A DNA stretch of 64,000 nucleotides from Campanula takesimana (Eukaryota; Streptophyta; Magnoliopsida; Asterales; Campanulaceae): assembly GCA_026119855.1 (NCBI GenBank), contig JAOWBW010001311.1:124001-188000 (forward strand), read 5' to 3'. The notes beneath the pieces were generated by a model, which was not told where the DNA came from, did not search any database, and saw nothing but the letters and a program-made list of their open reading frames with translations. This document shows positions 22,845 to 35,040 of this stretch, piece after piece; within the stretch, counting starts at the first letter, position 1, and every line of letters begins with the position of its first letter. Both the position numbers and the translations under genes were made by a program.

Positions 22845-23801
22845 TTATTTTACTTTCTTTTGATTGACACGATTGAAATTAAAGTTGATATACTCATTTC
22901 GTCTCACCTCACTTGAGACTTATTTTCATTTTAATTTATCTCATCTTATTTGAGACTCTTCAAAATGGAATGTTTTTACACTCACAACACCAATCAAATT
23001 ACTATTCCTCTCACTCGTTCTCTCTCATACTTCATCTTTTATACTCACAATTTTTCTTTTCACTAATTCTTTCTCATACTTTTTCTTAGTTCTTGTGACA
23101 AACACAAAAATCTCAAGTGAAGTGAGATGTTAAAGTACCCCTCTGTCTCAAGTTAGTGTGAACTAAAAAATTGAGCACATAAATTAAGGAAAAGTAAGAG
23201 AGATAAATTGTGACAAGAGATGTTTGTGAGTATGAAAAAATAAATAGGAGAGAGAATGAGTGAGAGGAATAGTAAGTTGATTGGTATCGTGAGTGTGAAA
23301 GTAAAGTATAAGAGAGAATGAATAGAAGGAACAATAAAGATTCTTTGCTACATTAGGAAGTTTACACAAACTAACCTGAAACAAACGGAAAAGAAAATAA
23401 GTTCAAATTTTAACAAAAAATGCTGATGTGGTACTATCATGAGGCACTGACTTCGGCTAAATAAATTAAGAATATACTACCTCTGTCCCTAAATGAGTTT
23501 CATTATTTTAAGGGACACTGAAAATCTCAACTTTTTGAACAATTTGGTAACAACGATTCATATATAATCTTGTAATCTCATTTCCAAACCTTTAGTTTTC
23601 ACGTATAAAGAAACCGGTGAAAAAAAATTCGGAAAAAAAAAACGTTAGGGAAGTTTTGTTCAAAAAAAAAAAAAAAACACTCATTTAGGGATAAAGATTT
23701 CTTGAAAATAAACACTCATTTATTTACGGTATAAAAAGTCAGAAGATTATTAGTCAAACAATATAATAGACCATTATCTTCCTTCAAGAAAGTCAAGTGT
23801 A
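22845..23801. mobile_element. Patchwork of decayed Stowaway-type MITEs
   Basis: Contains several eroded TIR-like segments: TTTCGTCTCACCTCACTTGAGAC at about 22897, CTCTGTCTCAAGTTAGTGTGA near 23141 and CCTCTGTCCCTAAATGAG near 23479. Shared internal motifs AGAGAGAATGAGTGAGAGGAATAG also occur at 21040-21130. No gene seen. Confidence 0.4.
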
Positions 23802-23803
23802 TA

Positions 23804-24049
23804 CTCCCTCCGTCCCATTTCAAATTGCAAATACTAGGTTGGCACGGGGATTAAGGGAAAAAGTGAAAAAAGTGATGTGTTGTGAGTGTTGATAGTCGAG
23901 TGGGAGAGAGAAAGTGGGGTCGAGAATAGTTAGTGGGTTAATGGATGTGAGTGTGCAAGTGGGTTAAAACTTGCCATTTTTGAATTTTGCAATTTTAGTT
24001 GGGACACACTTTTTGGCAACTTTTGCAATTTGAAATAGGACGGAGGGAG
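23804..24049. mobile_element. Stowaway MITE, 246 bp, nearly perfect
   Basis: Termini CTCCCTCCGTCCC and its inverse GGACGGAGGGAG are flanked by TA on both sides, as in Tc1/mariner-derived Stowaway MITEs. The inverted arms continue inward (TTTCAAATTGCAAA against TTTGCAATTTGAAA). Beyond the TA, the flanks carry a longer direct repeat (23768-23794 and 24051-24077). Confidence 0.9.
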
Positions 24050-24794
24050 TAGACCATTATCTTCCTTAAAAAAGTCTGTGATTCCCCCTCTGACACTGTC
24101 AATAGAAATATAATAATTATACTCTTTCTATATCAGAATAAATATATTAGAATAAATGTGATATGTGGTTAACTAATTTGAACTTTGAGCAAAAAGTTAT
24201 AAAAAATTAAGCATTTTTATATTATTTTAAAACTAGTTATTGATACATCAATAGAAACACTATTCATAACTATCAATGAAGATAAATAATTGTGCATTAA
24301 AAATTGGTCAAAGATTATATGTGACATTTATTCGGGAACAAATAACAAACCACCATCCTCATCCTGTACCACCAACCATAGCGGCCGCTACCAACTCATC
24401 ATCCACTTCACCACTTCCACCACCACCACCACCCAACTGCCTCTGTCACAAACACAACAGTGACTTTGGCTAAATAAATTAAGGTTTTTTTTATTTTTTT
24501 TGGATGGAATCTAGATACCAATGCATTTCAGATGGCAACTAACAGCCTCTAAAAATATAGATACATTTCCCCCCAGAAATTCACAATTTCTAATTACAGT
24601 TAATAAGATCAAGTCAATCAGCAGCACTATAATCAGCCTCGAGTTTGTAGTAGACGACGAATACCAATGAAAAACCAAAAATATCATCCTATATCCTGTA
24701 TTAGTCTAACAAAGGTGTCAAAATTTGTAAACCCTTTTGTATAATCTTGATCGAAGCAATGCCGTCTGATCCATTTCCACCCCGAAAATCAAAT
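24050..24794. other. Intergenic DNA and probable 3' UTR of the transporter gene
   Basis: No credible gene. The CCACCACC-rich segment at 24400-24440 gives a short spurious frame. The last 200-300 bp before 24795 are the likely 3' UTR of the minus-strand MRS2 gene. Confidence 0.4.
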
Positions 24795-27700
24795 TCAAGA
24801 TCCAACTAGCCCTTTGAGCCGAGCATATGATACAATAAGAATGAAAAGTATGGCACTAAAAATCCCCGAGATAATCACCACCTGTTGGGATTCAATAGAT
24901 AATAAGTCAACTGTAAAGTCAAACTATTTCAGATTTCAAAATTGCCAGCAATGATAAGCATACCCATTTAAACATGTAGCCATGGTCGTCGTTCCAAGTA
25001 TACGGGATATTCATCCCAAAAATCGCTGTCACTAAAGCATATATGGACATACATACAGTTCCTGAACTGAGAAAGAGCTCCAGCTGCAGTGATTAATACA
25101 ACAACAAAGCCTTTAGTCTAAAAATGATTTGGGGTTGGCTAACATAAATCATCATATGGTTTCGCCAAAGAAAAGAGGTGCACAAAAAACAAAGTTAAAA
25201 GAATAAGAATAAATAAATGGAAAAATAGAAAAATACTCCCTCCGTCTCAATTCAAGGTTATTACATTCCTTTATGGGCGTCCCAATTTAATGTTCTCACT
25301 TTGACTTGTTTCTTAAATGGCATATTATGAGTGGTGTTTTCGACCATTTTGTCCTTATAAAGTTGTAAAATTACAATAAAACCATTACTTTCCGAACCTT
25401 TTTATTACCCACTTGCGTCATGAGTAGTGTTTTGGATAATTATATCCTCAGCCCACTTGACTTTCCCATTTTACCTTGGTTTCTTAATAAGCGTGCGTGC
25501 AAAGTCAAACTAAGAACTTTAAATTGGGACGGAGGGGGTACAAGATTTTTGAATGCTAAGAAGAAATTTAAAGAAGAAAAACATGGGAAGAAATTTTGAA
25601 ATAAAAAGGAATAGAAAAAATTGAATCAAACCGCAAATGTCAGAAAGAGAATAGAGGATCACGATACCTGAATTAGCTGATTTCGATGATTGTCAAGCTG
25701 CAGGGGAGCAAGTCTTTAGAACACAAAGCATTAAAAAATTGATGTAAATAACTTAGTCATATTGATCAATGGTAACCTGAATGTTAATGTAATCCTCAGT
25801 ATCATCAATATACTCTCGCAGCTGCACAATACAATTGCATTGCAGGTTAACATATCTAATCCCATAAAACTTCTGCTCAATCCATCCAAAAATAAATGTC
25901 GAGCGTTTTTAAGGAATGTGCTCTACTTGGTTATACATTGCTTGTACAATGTTGTAATTGCACTAAAACTATATTTCCTTTTTGGAAACGTGACAATTAT
26001 TTTGGGACAAACCAGAATGGAAAGCGCAACATTTATTATAGGACGGAGAGAGTATTTTATGTAACTTCCAATAAATAAACACTCATGACAACTGAGCGTT
26101 TTCTTCAACGCATTATATACGATTCAATCTTAGCTATAAAGGTACATACCGTTGTCAACTTGTTTAACGTGCTATCAATCTGCATAAAGTAAGCCTGCAA
26201 GACGAAAAACCAACATCCGTGAAGCAATATTTTTAATTATAACGGATGGTGAAAATGCAGGTTAAGGTTGTAACCTCTAGTAACATCTCAAGCTCCTCAA
26301 CATCATTCTCATCTCCGCGAATAGTTGCTATACTTGCCCTACTGGCTCTAGATATTTTTGACCCGATCGTAGGTGAGGCGAAGAACCAGCTGGCAGCACC
26401 TGAGCCACTAACTGGCGATGCACCAGCCAACTTCCTTGACAAGTAAAGATCTGCCATATCATCATCGTCATCCAAAAGTTGTTCCAGCTCATCCCTCACC
26501 TGCAATTTACCTAGAATCTTTAGCCCAAAGTAAGTATTAAACTAAACAGGGCCCATTCAACAACACAGTAACCTTCCCGCCCCCTCCTTTTTCCTCCATG
26601 CTCCACTCATCAAAGGTTGTAGCAGCAGCAAAGGTTGTGTAATCCCGCCATAACACAAATGATGGCACTGAACCTCTTTGAACAACCTTAGACTAGTTAT
26701 TTTATACTCCCTCTGTCCCTAAATGAGTGCCCATTTTCATGAAATTTTAGTCCCAAAATGAATTTTCTTTCCGTAAAAAACTGTCCCTATTTTTTTTTAC
26801 CCAAAAAAATTCATTAGTCATTTTATACTTGCAAAACTAAGTGTTTAGAAAGTGGATAACAAGAATTTTTAGTCATCTTTTCCATGTAATTGTATATAGA
26901 AGTAACCATTTTCAGAATGTCCCCTAAATTAAATTTGGGTATTCATTTAGGGAAGGAGGGAGTAACATGTGTTGTGGGAGAATATTATCAACCAATTTGA
27001 CATGTGCCAAACATGTGCCCATTTTCACGTATCATGACAAGGTCTTTGAGGTGCGGGATATCATCCGCTTATGACCTACATTAGTTAAACACGGCCAAAA
27101 GCAGTATCTTGTGTGTTCACTTTGTGTCGTGGAATTATCTTGCGTGGAAGCGGATAAATCATCCATGGGGACTGCTACCCTGAATTCATGATCATATGGT
27201 GGTCACTTAAATCACATACGAGACAATTAGAGGCCGACACCAAAGGGTACTGACTACACGTGATCCCATATGCTACAACACTTTTATTGTGCCTATAAAT
27301 ACCTCTTAACTACATTTATTGGTATGGACTACACTAAGCTACAGTGTTGTCTGAGAACATGTCCCACAAAATATCCATGAACCTTTCCACTTTCCAGTTT
27401 CCAGTTTCCAGTAACCATGTCTTCTCCCACAAAATAATCATCTTAGTCACGGTCCAAAATGAATGTCTATTTTTCAATTGAGAAATACTCTACGCTTGAA
27501 AAGTTTTAGTAATAAAAATGTATTACACTTTTTAACCTTTAGTTTTTCAAGTATATAATGAAACATGAAAAAAATGGGTAAAAAACATTTTTGGACGGAA
27601 TTCTTTGAAATATATAGACATTCGTATTGGGACAAAGTTTTCAAAAAGAAAAATACATTCATTTTGCAACCGAGGGAGTGCTATATATTAAGGGAGGGAT

Positions 27701-30700
27701 TAGGACTCTGGGATCATCCATCCAAGTAAACACCCTCCCCTCCTACTTTTTCTCATTACATAACTTAATGAATCATATAATTGTCTATTTTGTGGTACAT
27801 CTAAAAACTTAATATATATGTATATATTATATGTTTTCACACACACACACACACACATGTATATATATTTTATTTTCGCACACACACACACATGCATATA
27901 GACATAATTTTTAGAAAAATAAAATAAAAAGAGAGGTCGTCTATAAGGAAACAATTTTATTATATATTACTCCCTCTGTCTCACTATATTTGGCCACATT
28001 TGACTTTTGATGGTCAATATAAGTGAACTATGACTAAACATTAATGTCCACCTAATCACCTTAATATAATTTTAAAAGTTATTATTGATAAAACACTAAA
28101 TTATTTATTTAAAACAATTTAGAGTTTAATTAAAAAGATTAGATTGACATTAATGTTTAGTCAAAGTTTGCTTGTGTTGACTATTAAAAATCAAATGTGG
28201 TCAAACATAGTGAGACGGAGGGATTACTATATATTAAGGGAGAGGAGGAGTTTGGTCTTTAGGACTCTCCATCTAATTAACTACACACCCCTCTTACTTT
28301 TTCTCATTACAAACCACCTCTTTTAAATTAACTAATCACATATTCACATTTACGTTTTTTTATTTAGAACTAATTATTATTCTATTAATTTATATAATAA
28401 TACCCTAAATATTACAATTAACTACATGCACACATTATGTGTGTACTTTTGTGGATTGTATCAAAGATATGGATGTGTCCACACAAAGAATATAAGATAG
28501 ATATGTTAGACCGAGAAGAGAATACAAGAATATTAGCACCATTGTCACCTCACCTTTTGAACACGAGCAGTCAACCTTGTCATTGCACTCTTCAACTTCC
28601 GAACTCGATCCAAGTTTCGGCTACTAATCTGTCAATTATAATAGTAATTTGGAAACATAAGAATGTATCATGGGCACTACGATTGTGAAGACGATCATAG
28701 TACTTGAATATCTAGTGAAGCGGAAAGATCGTTGCGCAGAAGCCACAAAGAAATTCAAGAGGTATTAGTATCTAGATATATCAACTGTTTATATCAGGAA
28801 AATAAAATCTTGTTTGCTAGATCTGACATGCAGATGATGGGGACAAAGATGGCGAATATACTCAAAACCATCTCAACTGTGAGGAGAATTGTTTAAAATA
28901 CTTTATCTAAGAAGTTCAATATTAAGGAAATCCTTTAGGACACAAATAAGAAACATGTTAGATCAACCTATCATAAAGGCATACACCACATCAATATCAA
29001 TCTATAGTTCAATGCAGGCAAAACAATTACTTTGGTCACCAAACTATACGTGTTTTTCAAATGTGCTCATTATTGTTTATCTTTTTGGAATGTCCTCGTT
29101 GTTGTACAGATTTTTTTCAATGTCCTCACTTCGTTAGTTGAGACGTCAATTATTTAACACATTATGGTTACGTGTCACCACGTGATTAACACTAGTTAAA
29201 TATTTTACATACCCACACCACCCTAATCTACAAACACTCCACCTGGAAACCCATGAAACATCAAAACCATGGGATCTGGACCCATTTGAACCCCCTTCCT
29301 TTCCCACAACCTGTTTATCACCAATTCACCACTCCCAAATTCGCACCATACAAACACAACTCACAGCCCACTCGAACTTTTCCTCCCCATTGTCCCCTTC
29401 AATCATCGTCGGCCGTCTTCTTCTTAATCACCATTTCCGGCCATAATTCCATCCATCCTTCCAGCCTCTTTTCATGGTCCAGGTCAACTTTTAAAAATTC
29501 TAGCCCTAGCTTGTTTCCTTCATCATGTCACTCCGGCGAAAATGAACTTCGTCATTCTAATATACGCATAGTCACACACAAACCCACACTTAGCAGGAGC
29601 ATCACGATCGAATTTCCGCACGTGTGAGTTATATTGTGCCCGATTTGTGAATTTTCAGTCATAGTCTGCTACCCAGAAGATTGTTGTATGCGACATAAAC
29701 ACTCGTAATTGTGTGTTTGTGCGACCTATTTTTCTCGATGATGTTGATTAGAAACCCTAAGTTTGATCATTAAATGAAGATGTGGCTAATTAGTGAGGGA
29801 GATGAAGATAGGTTTTCAATTTTGAGCTTTTATTCTTGTTCTTGTTGAGTCTGGGTTTCAGATTAATTCCCCCAATTTCTTCCTCATAATCTTAAAAAAA
29901 ATCCGGATAAGTAAAATTGAGTCTAGTTCAATAAAGTAAGAAATTGGTTAGAAAAATCAAATAGAGGTTAAAGATAGGGGATATATTGGTCATTTGCCGT
30001 ATCAAATCCCCTTCATTAGACTTTGGTTACTTCTTTTGATAAGCCTTAAACGGTCTATAGTTACATGACTGATTTTCGTTAATAAATTGACTGCACCGCC
30101 AGTGGGGTGAGAACATTACAAAAATTATGTACTTGAGTGAGGACATTGCAAAAGAAAAAACATCAATGACTATAATTGAAAAACAGGTATTCTTTAATGA
30201 CCAAAATATGAGTTTCGCCTTCAAAGCATGAGAAAATTAGGGAAGAAACATTATAAGATTTCTCAATACCTAGGTGGCCGCAACCACGGGGTACAAGAAA
30301 TGGAAGGAAGATTTTAGGAATCAGCTAACATGAACTTTGATACCATGAAGTATTTCATATGGGACTACTCCCTCCATCCCATTTGAATGTTCTCCTTTCT
30401 TTAGGAACATGAATCAAGGAAAAGAGTTATTAAAGTAACTGTTGTGAGTATGAAAGAGGGAGAAAGTGGGGTAGGGAATAGTAAGAAGACAGTTTTTGTA
30501 TGGCAAGTGGATCCCATTAGTAAAGAACTAATTTTTTTTTTTCTTTTAGGGAAGTGGGACTTCCCAATGGCACACCTAAAATGGAAAAATGGGAACTTTC
30601 ACTCAGCTTTATAAATGCTTCACTAAAACTAATAAGGTATGCTGAATGATTCTTACTTAACAACTTCAACAAGTTTTAGCTATTAGCTAAAATAACTAGG

Positions 30701-33700
30701 TTTAATACAGTATGAATGCACTCTACCAACTGGAGACAAATATTATTGACAACCCTTGTTATGTACAGAGAGTAATTGAAGAACAGATTATAATAGGCGT
30801 ATATAAGAGCACCTATTTTATCACGTTACACTATTGGGAACAATAAAGATCAGTAAATACGCAAATGATGCAGAAAACTTGGTTTAAACGTTGTTAAAAC
30901 AATCATAGAACCAAATCATTCCCCCACCACCAAGTCACCATGCTCCAAAGTCTTAAAAGAAACCTCCCTGGAGCTAAGAAATATGATGCTTGACGTCAAC
31001 CAGTAAAATGACACCCAGAAAATGATTTCTTTTACCTCAAAATAAAAATATTCAGTAATTCTTCATTAATAATCCCACACCAATACTCTTGTCATGTTAA
31101 AGTCCATACATAAAACTCAAACCGCTTTTCAGTTGCTGGGACACTGCATCCTCATATTGTTTAAAGCTAAACAAATTCAATTGGCTCTAGTACTAAGCCA
31201 TGCAGTTTATTAAGCAAACAGATTTCAAAATAACTGTCGGCGTTTGTAATGCATTCCCGCGACACGAAAAGGTGAGAGTCAGGAGACTCAAAAGAGGATC
31301 CATCAAATAACAGAAAGAAATTTTAGAAAACACGTGTAAAAGGCAAACCTTAGAGGTAAGTTCATCCAAGGCAGGGTACGCATCAGCCTCTAATTCTGTG
31401 GTACGGGCAGCAAGAAAGCTACATATAGCCTCTAACGCCACTTCCAAGGCCCGGAATTCAAATGGGGATTCTGCATTTCAGTGAGAACATCATGATATAT
31501 ATTAAGTCTACCCACTGACTAAGTAAATTGATTAATAATAAAAGGGGACCAAAAAAAAGATAATAACAAAGGATATTAAAAAAAAGACCCGCATTTACAC
31601 AAAGAAATGAATTTCCAAGAAAAGTAAGAGAGATTATTCATTATTAATTTGTTTTAAATTATAAACCACTCTAAAACAGAATACCATCTTCTTCCCCAGC
31701 TTCAACATCATGTTGCCTGCTCTGCTCCGTTCCATTTCCTTGCCCTTCATTACTGGCATTTACAAGAGGTAGTCGTCTCCGCAATTCTTCAACAACTGGG
31801 ATAACATTATCATCGGAAGGATCCCGAAGCAGCACCTATCCAACTATAATATTAGCCATTTCACCAAATTTATGTATAGCAGATTAAAGATACTACACTA
31901 ACCAAACATATTTGAGACAAAAAAAATATCATCTAAGTCAACTATCAGGCAACCTCGAGAAGATAAAGGAGCCTTCATAATATATGTATGGCGTATCGTG
32001 CAGGTCAAAGGTACCACAAGTCGCTTTTTATAGACCATATACATCAATAACAGCAACAACAACAAAGCCTTAGTCCCAAAATAGTTTGGGGTCGGCTAAC
32101 ATGAATCATCATATGTCATCGTGAAGATATTCATATTTTGATTCATGTCATAAAAATGTGACAATTTTTTACGCTGGTTGTCACAAGCCTACCGCAACCC
32201 TCATCATTTATCATGGCTTGTGATAGGCAAGGATCATCAATAACAGCAGATACAAATAAAAGGAATTGAATTTTGTCTCCTACAATCACATTTCTATGAG
32301 TAAACAAATAAGTAACCGAAATCAGTACCATCATTTCTTGATGTGTTTCATTTATAAACATTTGAGTAAGAATCTGGGAAAGTCAAATCCAAGATATCAT
32401 TATGAGTATATCTAATGCTATGTCCAGCTTCATCAATAAGGTTTGGATGAAGAGCATTTCTGTGCTATAGCCATAAGACAACTTCCAGTTACAAATAACT
32501 CTAGATGTGTGTATATCAAGCATAGCCAGAAAATGAACAACAGAACCATTCCAAAAAAAGATCATCGGTATTCTAAGTTTGTTAATCAAGACAATTGAAT
32601 AGACATCCAACCAACTTCATAAACTACCTGAATATAATTCTTATCTCATAAAAGCAACAACACAAATGCACAAAAGAAGTTAAAAATAGCTCAGCAACAA
32701 GACGCAAGTACATAAAAACATATATCTAACTAAGCCTCAAAGGGTAATATCCAAAGACAATGAAATCTGAATGGACTGATCTAACTATAACAAAATTTTG
32801 ACTTTCTGAATCCCTTTATGCCCAAGAATTGCCACATGCAACATGGGTCAAATTGTATCCACCCCCACAATTACATGACCTATACTTATCAAACAATTAG
32901 ATAACTTCTTGTTAACCCATAATAACAATCTGGTGCTCTTAGTGCCTAGAACAGATTACTATTAAAAAGAACTACCTACATCAGACTTGAAAAAAGGTTC
33001 AACATAAGATCTAAAAGTCCAAACTTTGACCCCCACCCCCACCCCCCCCCCCCCCTCAAAAAAAAAAAAAAAAAAAAAAAGCATGAGACTGGTCAGTGCC
33101 AAGACATTTTTGGATTTCATTTTGGGTTGCTTCAGTACATTCTCACCGGCTGAATTTTCTTTCTATCTCTAGGTTATTCACTTCATACTATAGAATCAAT
33201 AGCCTAAATCAAAAAGTACATGTATGAACAAATAAATAGGTACAAGAAATAGAGAAAAGCTAACCTCTTCAGAAGTAATAATAGCCTTGATATGCTGTTC
33301 AAAAGCACAATTATAAAAAAAATAAAAATAAATAAAAAATAAATAAATTAACCACCAAAAACATAAAACAATCAAACATAAAAAAGGATAAAAAGGAAAG
33401 GTGAAATTAGAAAATCACCTCCAAATTAAGAACAATGGCTTTTTCACGGCCCAAGATAGTAGAAGGATAAGAAAGGAGGGGATCAAGAATACGAAGATCA
33501 CGAGCATGAATTTGAACACGATGCATGATCGCATACTTGTCAATGTCCAAAACCGATTCTTGACCCGTATTATCCATCAATATCCAACTCCTGGGATTCA
33601 CTGCCCCTTTCTTCTTCATCAAAACGACACCACCACCACCACCACCACCAACCGCCTGCGAATCCGCAGCCGGCACTACCGCGTGCACGTCTCGAGCCAT
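24795..33700 (-). CDS. MRS2: MRS2/MGT-family magnesium transporter, MRS2-7-like (11 exons)
   Basis: CorA-type membrane magnesium channel subunit; in Arabidopsis the closest clade I recognise is MRS2-7/-2/-9. Exons on the minus strand: 33700-33419, 33294-33265, 31835-31685, 31470-31349, 28628-28554, 26499-26275, 26194-26150, 25821-25777, 25697-25668, 25083-24964, 24881-24795. All introns are GT-AG and all phases agree, giving 403 residues against about 390 for the family. The N-terminus has a Gly run (residues 18-24). RVQIHARDLRILDP, SYPSTILGRE and RDELEQLLDDDDDMADLYL are family landmarks. The pore signature FGMNIPYTW lies at the first membrane span, and the second span precedes KGLVGS. No frameshift or stop was found, so it is very likely functional. 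Introns 3, 4 and 5 are enlarged by transposable elements. Confidence 0.93.
25094..25165. repeat. SINE-like fragment (Au/TS-type tail region)
   Basis: Sits in an intron of the MRS2 gene. The string AACAACAAAGCCTTTAGTC with TTTGGGGTTGGCTAACAT and ATCATCATATG is shared with 32047-32121. Such AACAACAAAGCC...GGGGTNGGCTA segments are widespread plant SINE-derived sequence. Only a fragment is present. Confidence 0.45.
25236..25538. mobile_element. Stowaway MITE in an MRS2 intron
   Basis: Ends CTCCCTCCGTCTCAATT and AAATTGGGACGGAGGGGG, with TA on each side. It is 303 bp, between exons 9 and 10 of the transporter gene and clear of the splice sites. Confidence 0.85.
26707..26962. mobile_element. Stowaway MITE in an MRS2 intron
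   Basis: Ends CTCCCTCTGTCCCTAAATGAG and CATTTAGGGAAGGAGGGAG flanked by TA. It is 256 bp and lies in the 2-kb intron between exons 5 and 6. Confidence 0.8.
27450..27679. mobile_element. Decayed Stowaway-type MITE
   Basis: The right end ACCGAGGGAG is recognisable and its inner arm ATTCATTTTG pairs with CAAAATGAAT near 27455. The left terminus is eroded. It is in the same MRS2 intron. Confidence 0.5.
27970..28224. mobile_element. Stowaway MITE in an MRS2 intron
   Basis: Inverted ends CTCCCTCTGTCTCACTAT and ATAGTGAGACGGAGGGAT lie between TA dinucleotides, with long pairing arms (ATTTGGCCACATTTGA). The flanks at 27680-27760 and 28225-28310 resemble each other (CTATATATTAAGGGAG, TACTTTTTCTCATTAC), suggesting a local duplication. 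Confidence 0.8.
29015..30215. mobile_element. Long-TIR (MULE-like) element in MRS2 intron 4
   Basis: The left arm (about 29027-29130: TTTGGTCACCAAA, GTGTTTTTCAA, CAATGTCCTCACT) is an inverted, diverged copy of the right arm (about 30100-30212). The interior has a C-rich, gene-like stretch with a 124-codon plus-strand frame at 29253-29627 that I do not recognise; it may be a captured host fragment. I could not define the target duplication. Confidence 0.55.
30368..30600. mobile_element. Truncated Stowaway-type MITE
   Basis: The left end CTCCCTCCATCCCATTTGAA is clear. The right end is reduced to AAATGGAAAAATGGGA. It lies in the MRS2 intron between exons 4 and 5. Confidence 0.5.
32047..32121. 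repeat. SINE-like fragment, second copy
   Basis: Shares AACAACAAAGCCTTAGTC, TTTGGGGTCGGCTAACAT and ATCATCATATG with the copy at 25094-25165. In MRS2 intron 3. Confidence 0.45.
33024..33081. repeat. Poly-C then poly-A tract
   Basis: A run of CCCCCACCCCC and further Cs merges into more than 20 As, inside MRS2 intron 3. Length is likely uncertain in the assembly. Confidence 0.9.
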
Positions 33701-34080
33701 CCCTAATCACCCCCCAAATCTCACCGCTGAATGTATAATTGATTTCTATGAAATACTACCATTAATTTGTTTCTATTAGATCAATCAAATAAATCAGTTG
33801 CTGACTTAAAGCGCGTGATTTTTTTTTCCTTTATGCATAAAAACCCTAATCAAAGGGAAAACGAAATTAGGGTTTTTTCAGGTGAAGGGAAGCAAGGAGA
33901 TTACATTTCTTCAATACGGGGCTGTGTGTTTTTGTGTGTAATTGGAGAATTGCAAGAAAGAAAGGGTCTTTGTGCAGGTAACGTAGTTGAGCAGGGGAAG
34001 GAGAGAGAAAAGAGTGTGACAGAAAGGGAAGAACATTTTGCTTTTACTATGCACTTTTTTTTTTTAAAGGTTCTTTCATA
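33701..34080 (-). promoter_or_regulatory. 5' leader and proximal promoter of the MRS2 gene
   Basis: Sequence immediately upstream of the MRS2 start codon. It carries AAAACCCTAATC at about 33840, a telo-box type motif (AAACCCTAA) frequent in plant promoters and 5' leaders, and a second half-copy AATTAGGGTTTT near 33866. I cannot place a TATA box or transcription start. Confidence 0.4.
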
Positions 34081-34139
34081 ATTTATTCCCTAGTCAAAAT
34101 AAATACGTACGGCACATTTTTTTAAACGTTATTTTATAA

Positions 34140-35040
34140 TGACAAATTCTTCAATGCAGCCGTTGTACAAGGTGCGGCGGGCATGGACCATGGAGCAGCC
34201 CGCCCGCCCGCCAGCTCCTCTTCCACTCCCAGCGCGACATGTGTCATTTTTTTTAAAAAAACCTCCAATAATTTTAAAATGCTATATCTTGAGATTTATA
34301 ACTCAAAAAAAAATTTAAAAATACCGTTGTTTCGTCTCGACGAGACGAATAAAACTACATAGGTCATGATATGGTTTGATTTTTTTTTAAAAAAAATATA
34401 ATTATTACAGATAAAAAGTTTGAGCTGCTCCTTCAGCTAAGATGTAACACTCTGTTCTGATAAAAGTAACAAATTCATCTTCAAAATGTAGCACGAAAAC
34501 TCTTAAATGTAACAGCAGTTTTTTACAAAAAAAAAAAAAATGAGTTTGCATTCTAATTGTTACTTTCTCAATAAAATATTGTTACATTTCATATAAAATG
34601 TTACATTTAAGAATATAAACTGTTACAATTGAGAAAAAAAAATGTTACATTCATTTTTTATAAAATGTAACATTAGTTTTAGTTGTCAATCATATGTTAA
34701 TTTTGGGTGAAAAAAAGTGTTACATTTGAAAAAAATGAGTGTTACATTCCTTTATAGAAAGTGTTACACTAATTTAGTTGTCAATCTTTAATTTATTGAA
34801 GCAAAATTATGTTACATTTTTGGAAAAAAAAAAAAGTGTTACATTTGAAGAAAAAAAGTGTTACATTTCGTTATAAGAAGTGTTACTTTTGTTGGGAGGA
34901 AAAAAAAATTGGGATTGCAAAAAAAAAAAAAAAAAAAAAAAGCAAAAAAAATAAAAATAAATTTTTTTTTGGCTGCTCGGCTCCTGGCGCCGTCGCACGC
35001 CATGCGGCGGCCGCACAGGAGAGTCGCTCTTTTATAATTC
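34140..35040. repeat. TGTTACATT-rich AT stretch between two GC-rich ends
   Basis: About fifteen copies of TGTTACATT/AATGTAACA or one-base variants lie between 34440 and 34890, in both orientations. GC-rich ends flank them (34160-34230 and 34970-35030, with GGCGGG and GGCGGCCGC). The symmetry suggests an old transposable element, but the ends do not pair exactly and no duplication is clear. Confidence 0.45.

Noticed and set aside
33401..33706. Plus-strand ORF of 101 codons
   Set aside because: It is the antisense shadow of MRS2 exon 1.
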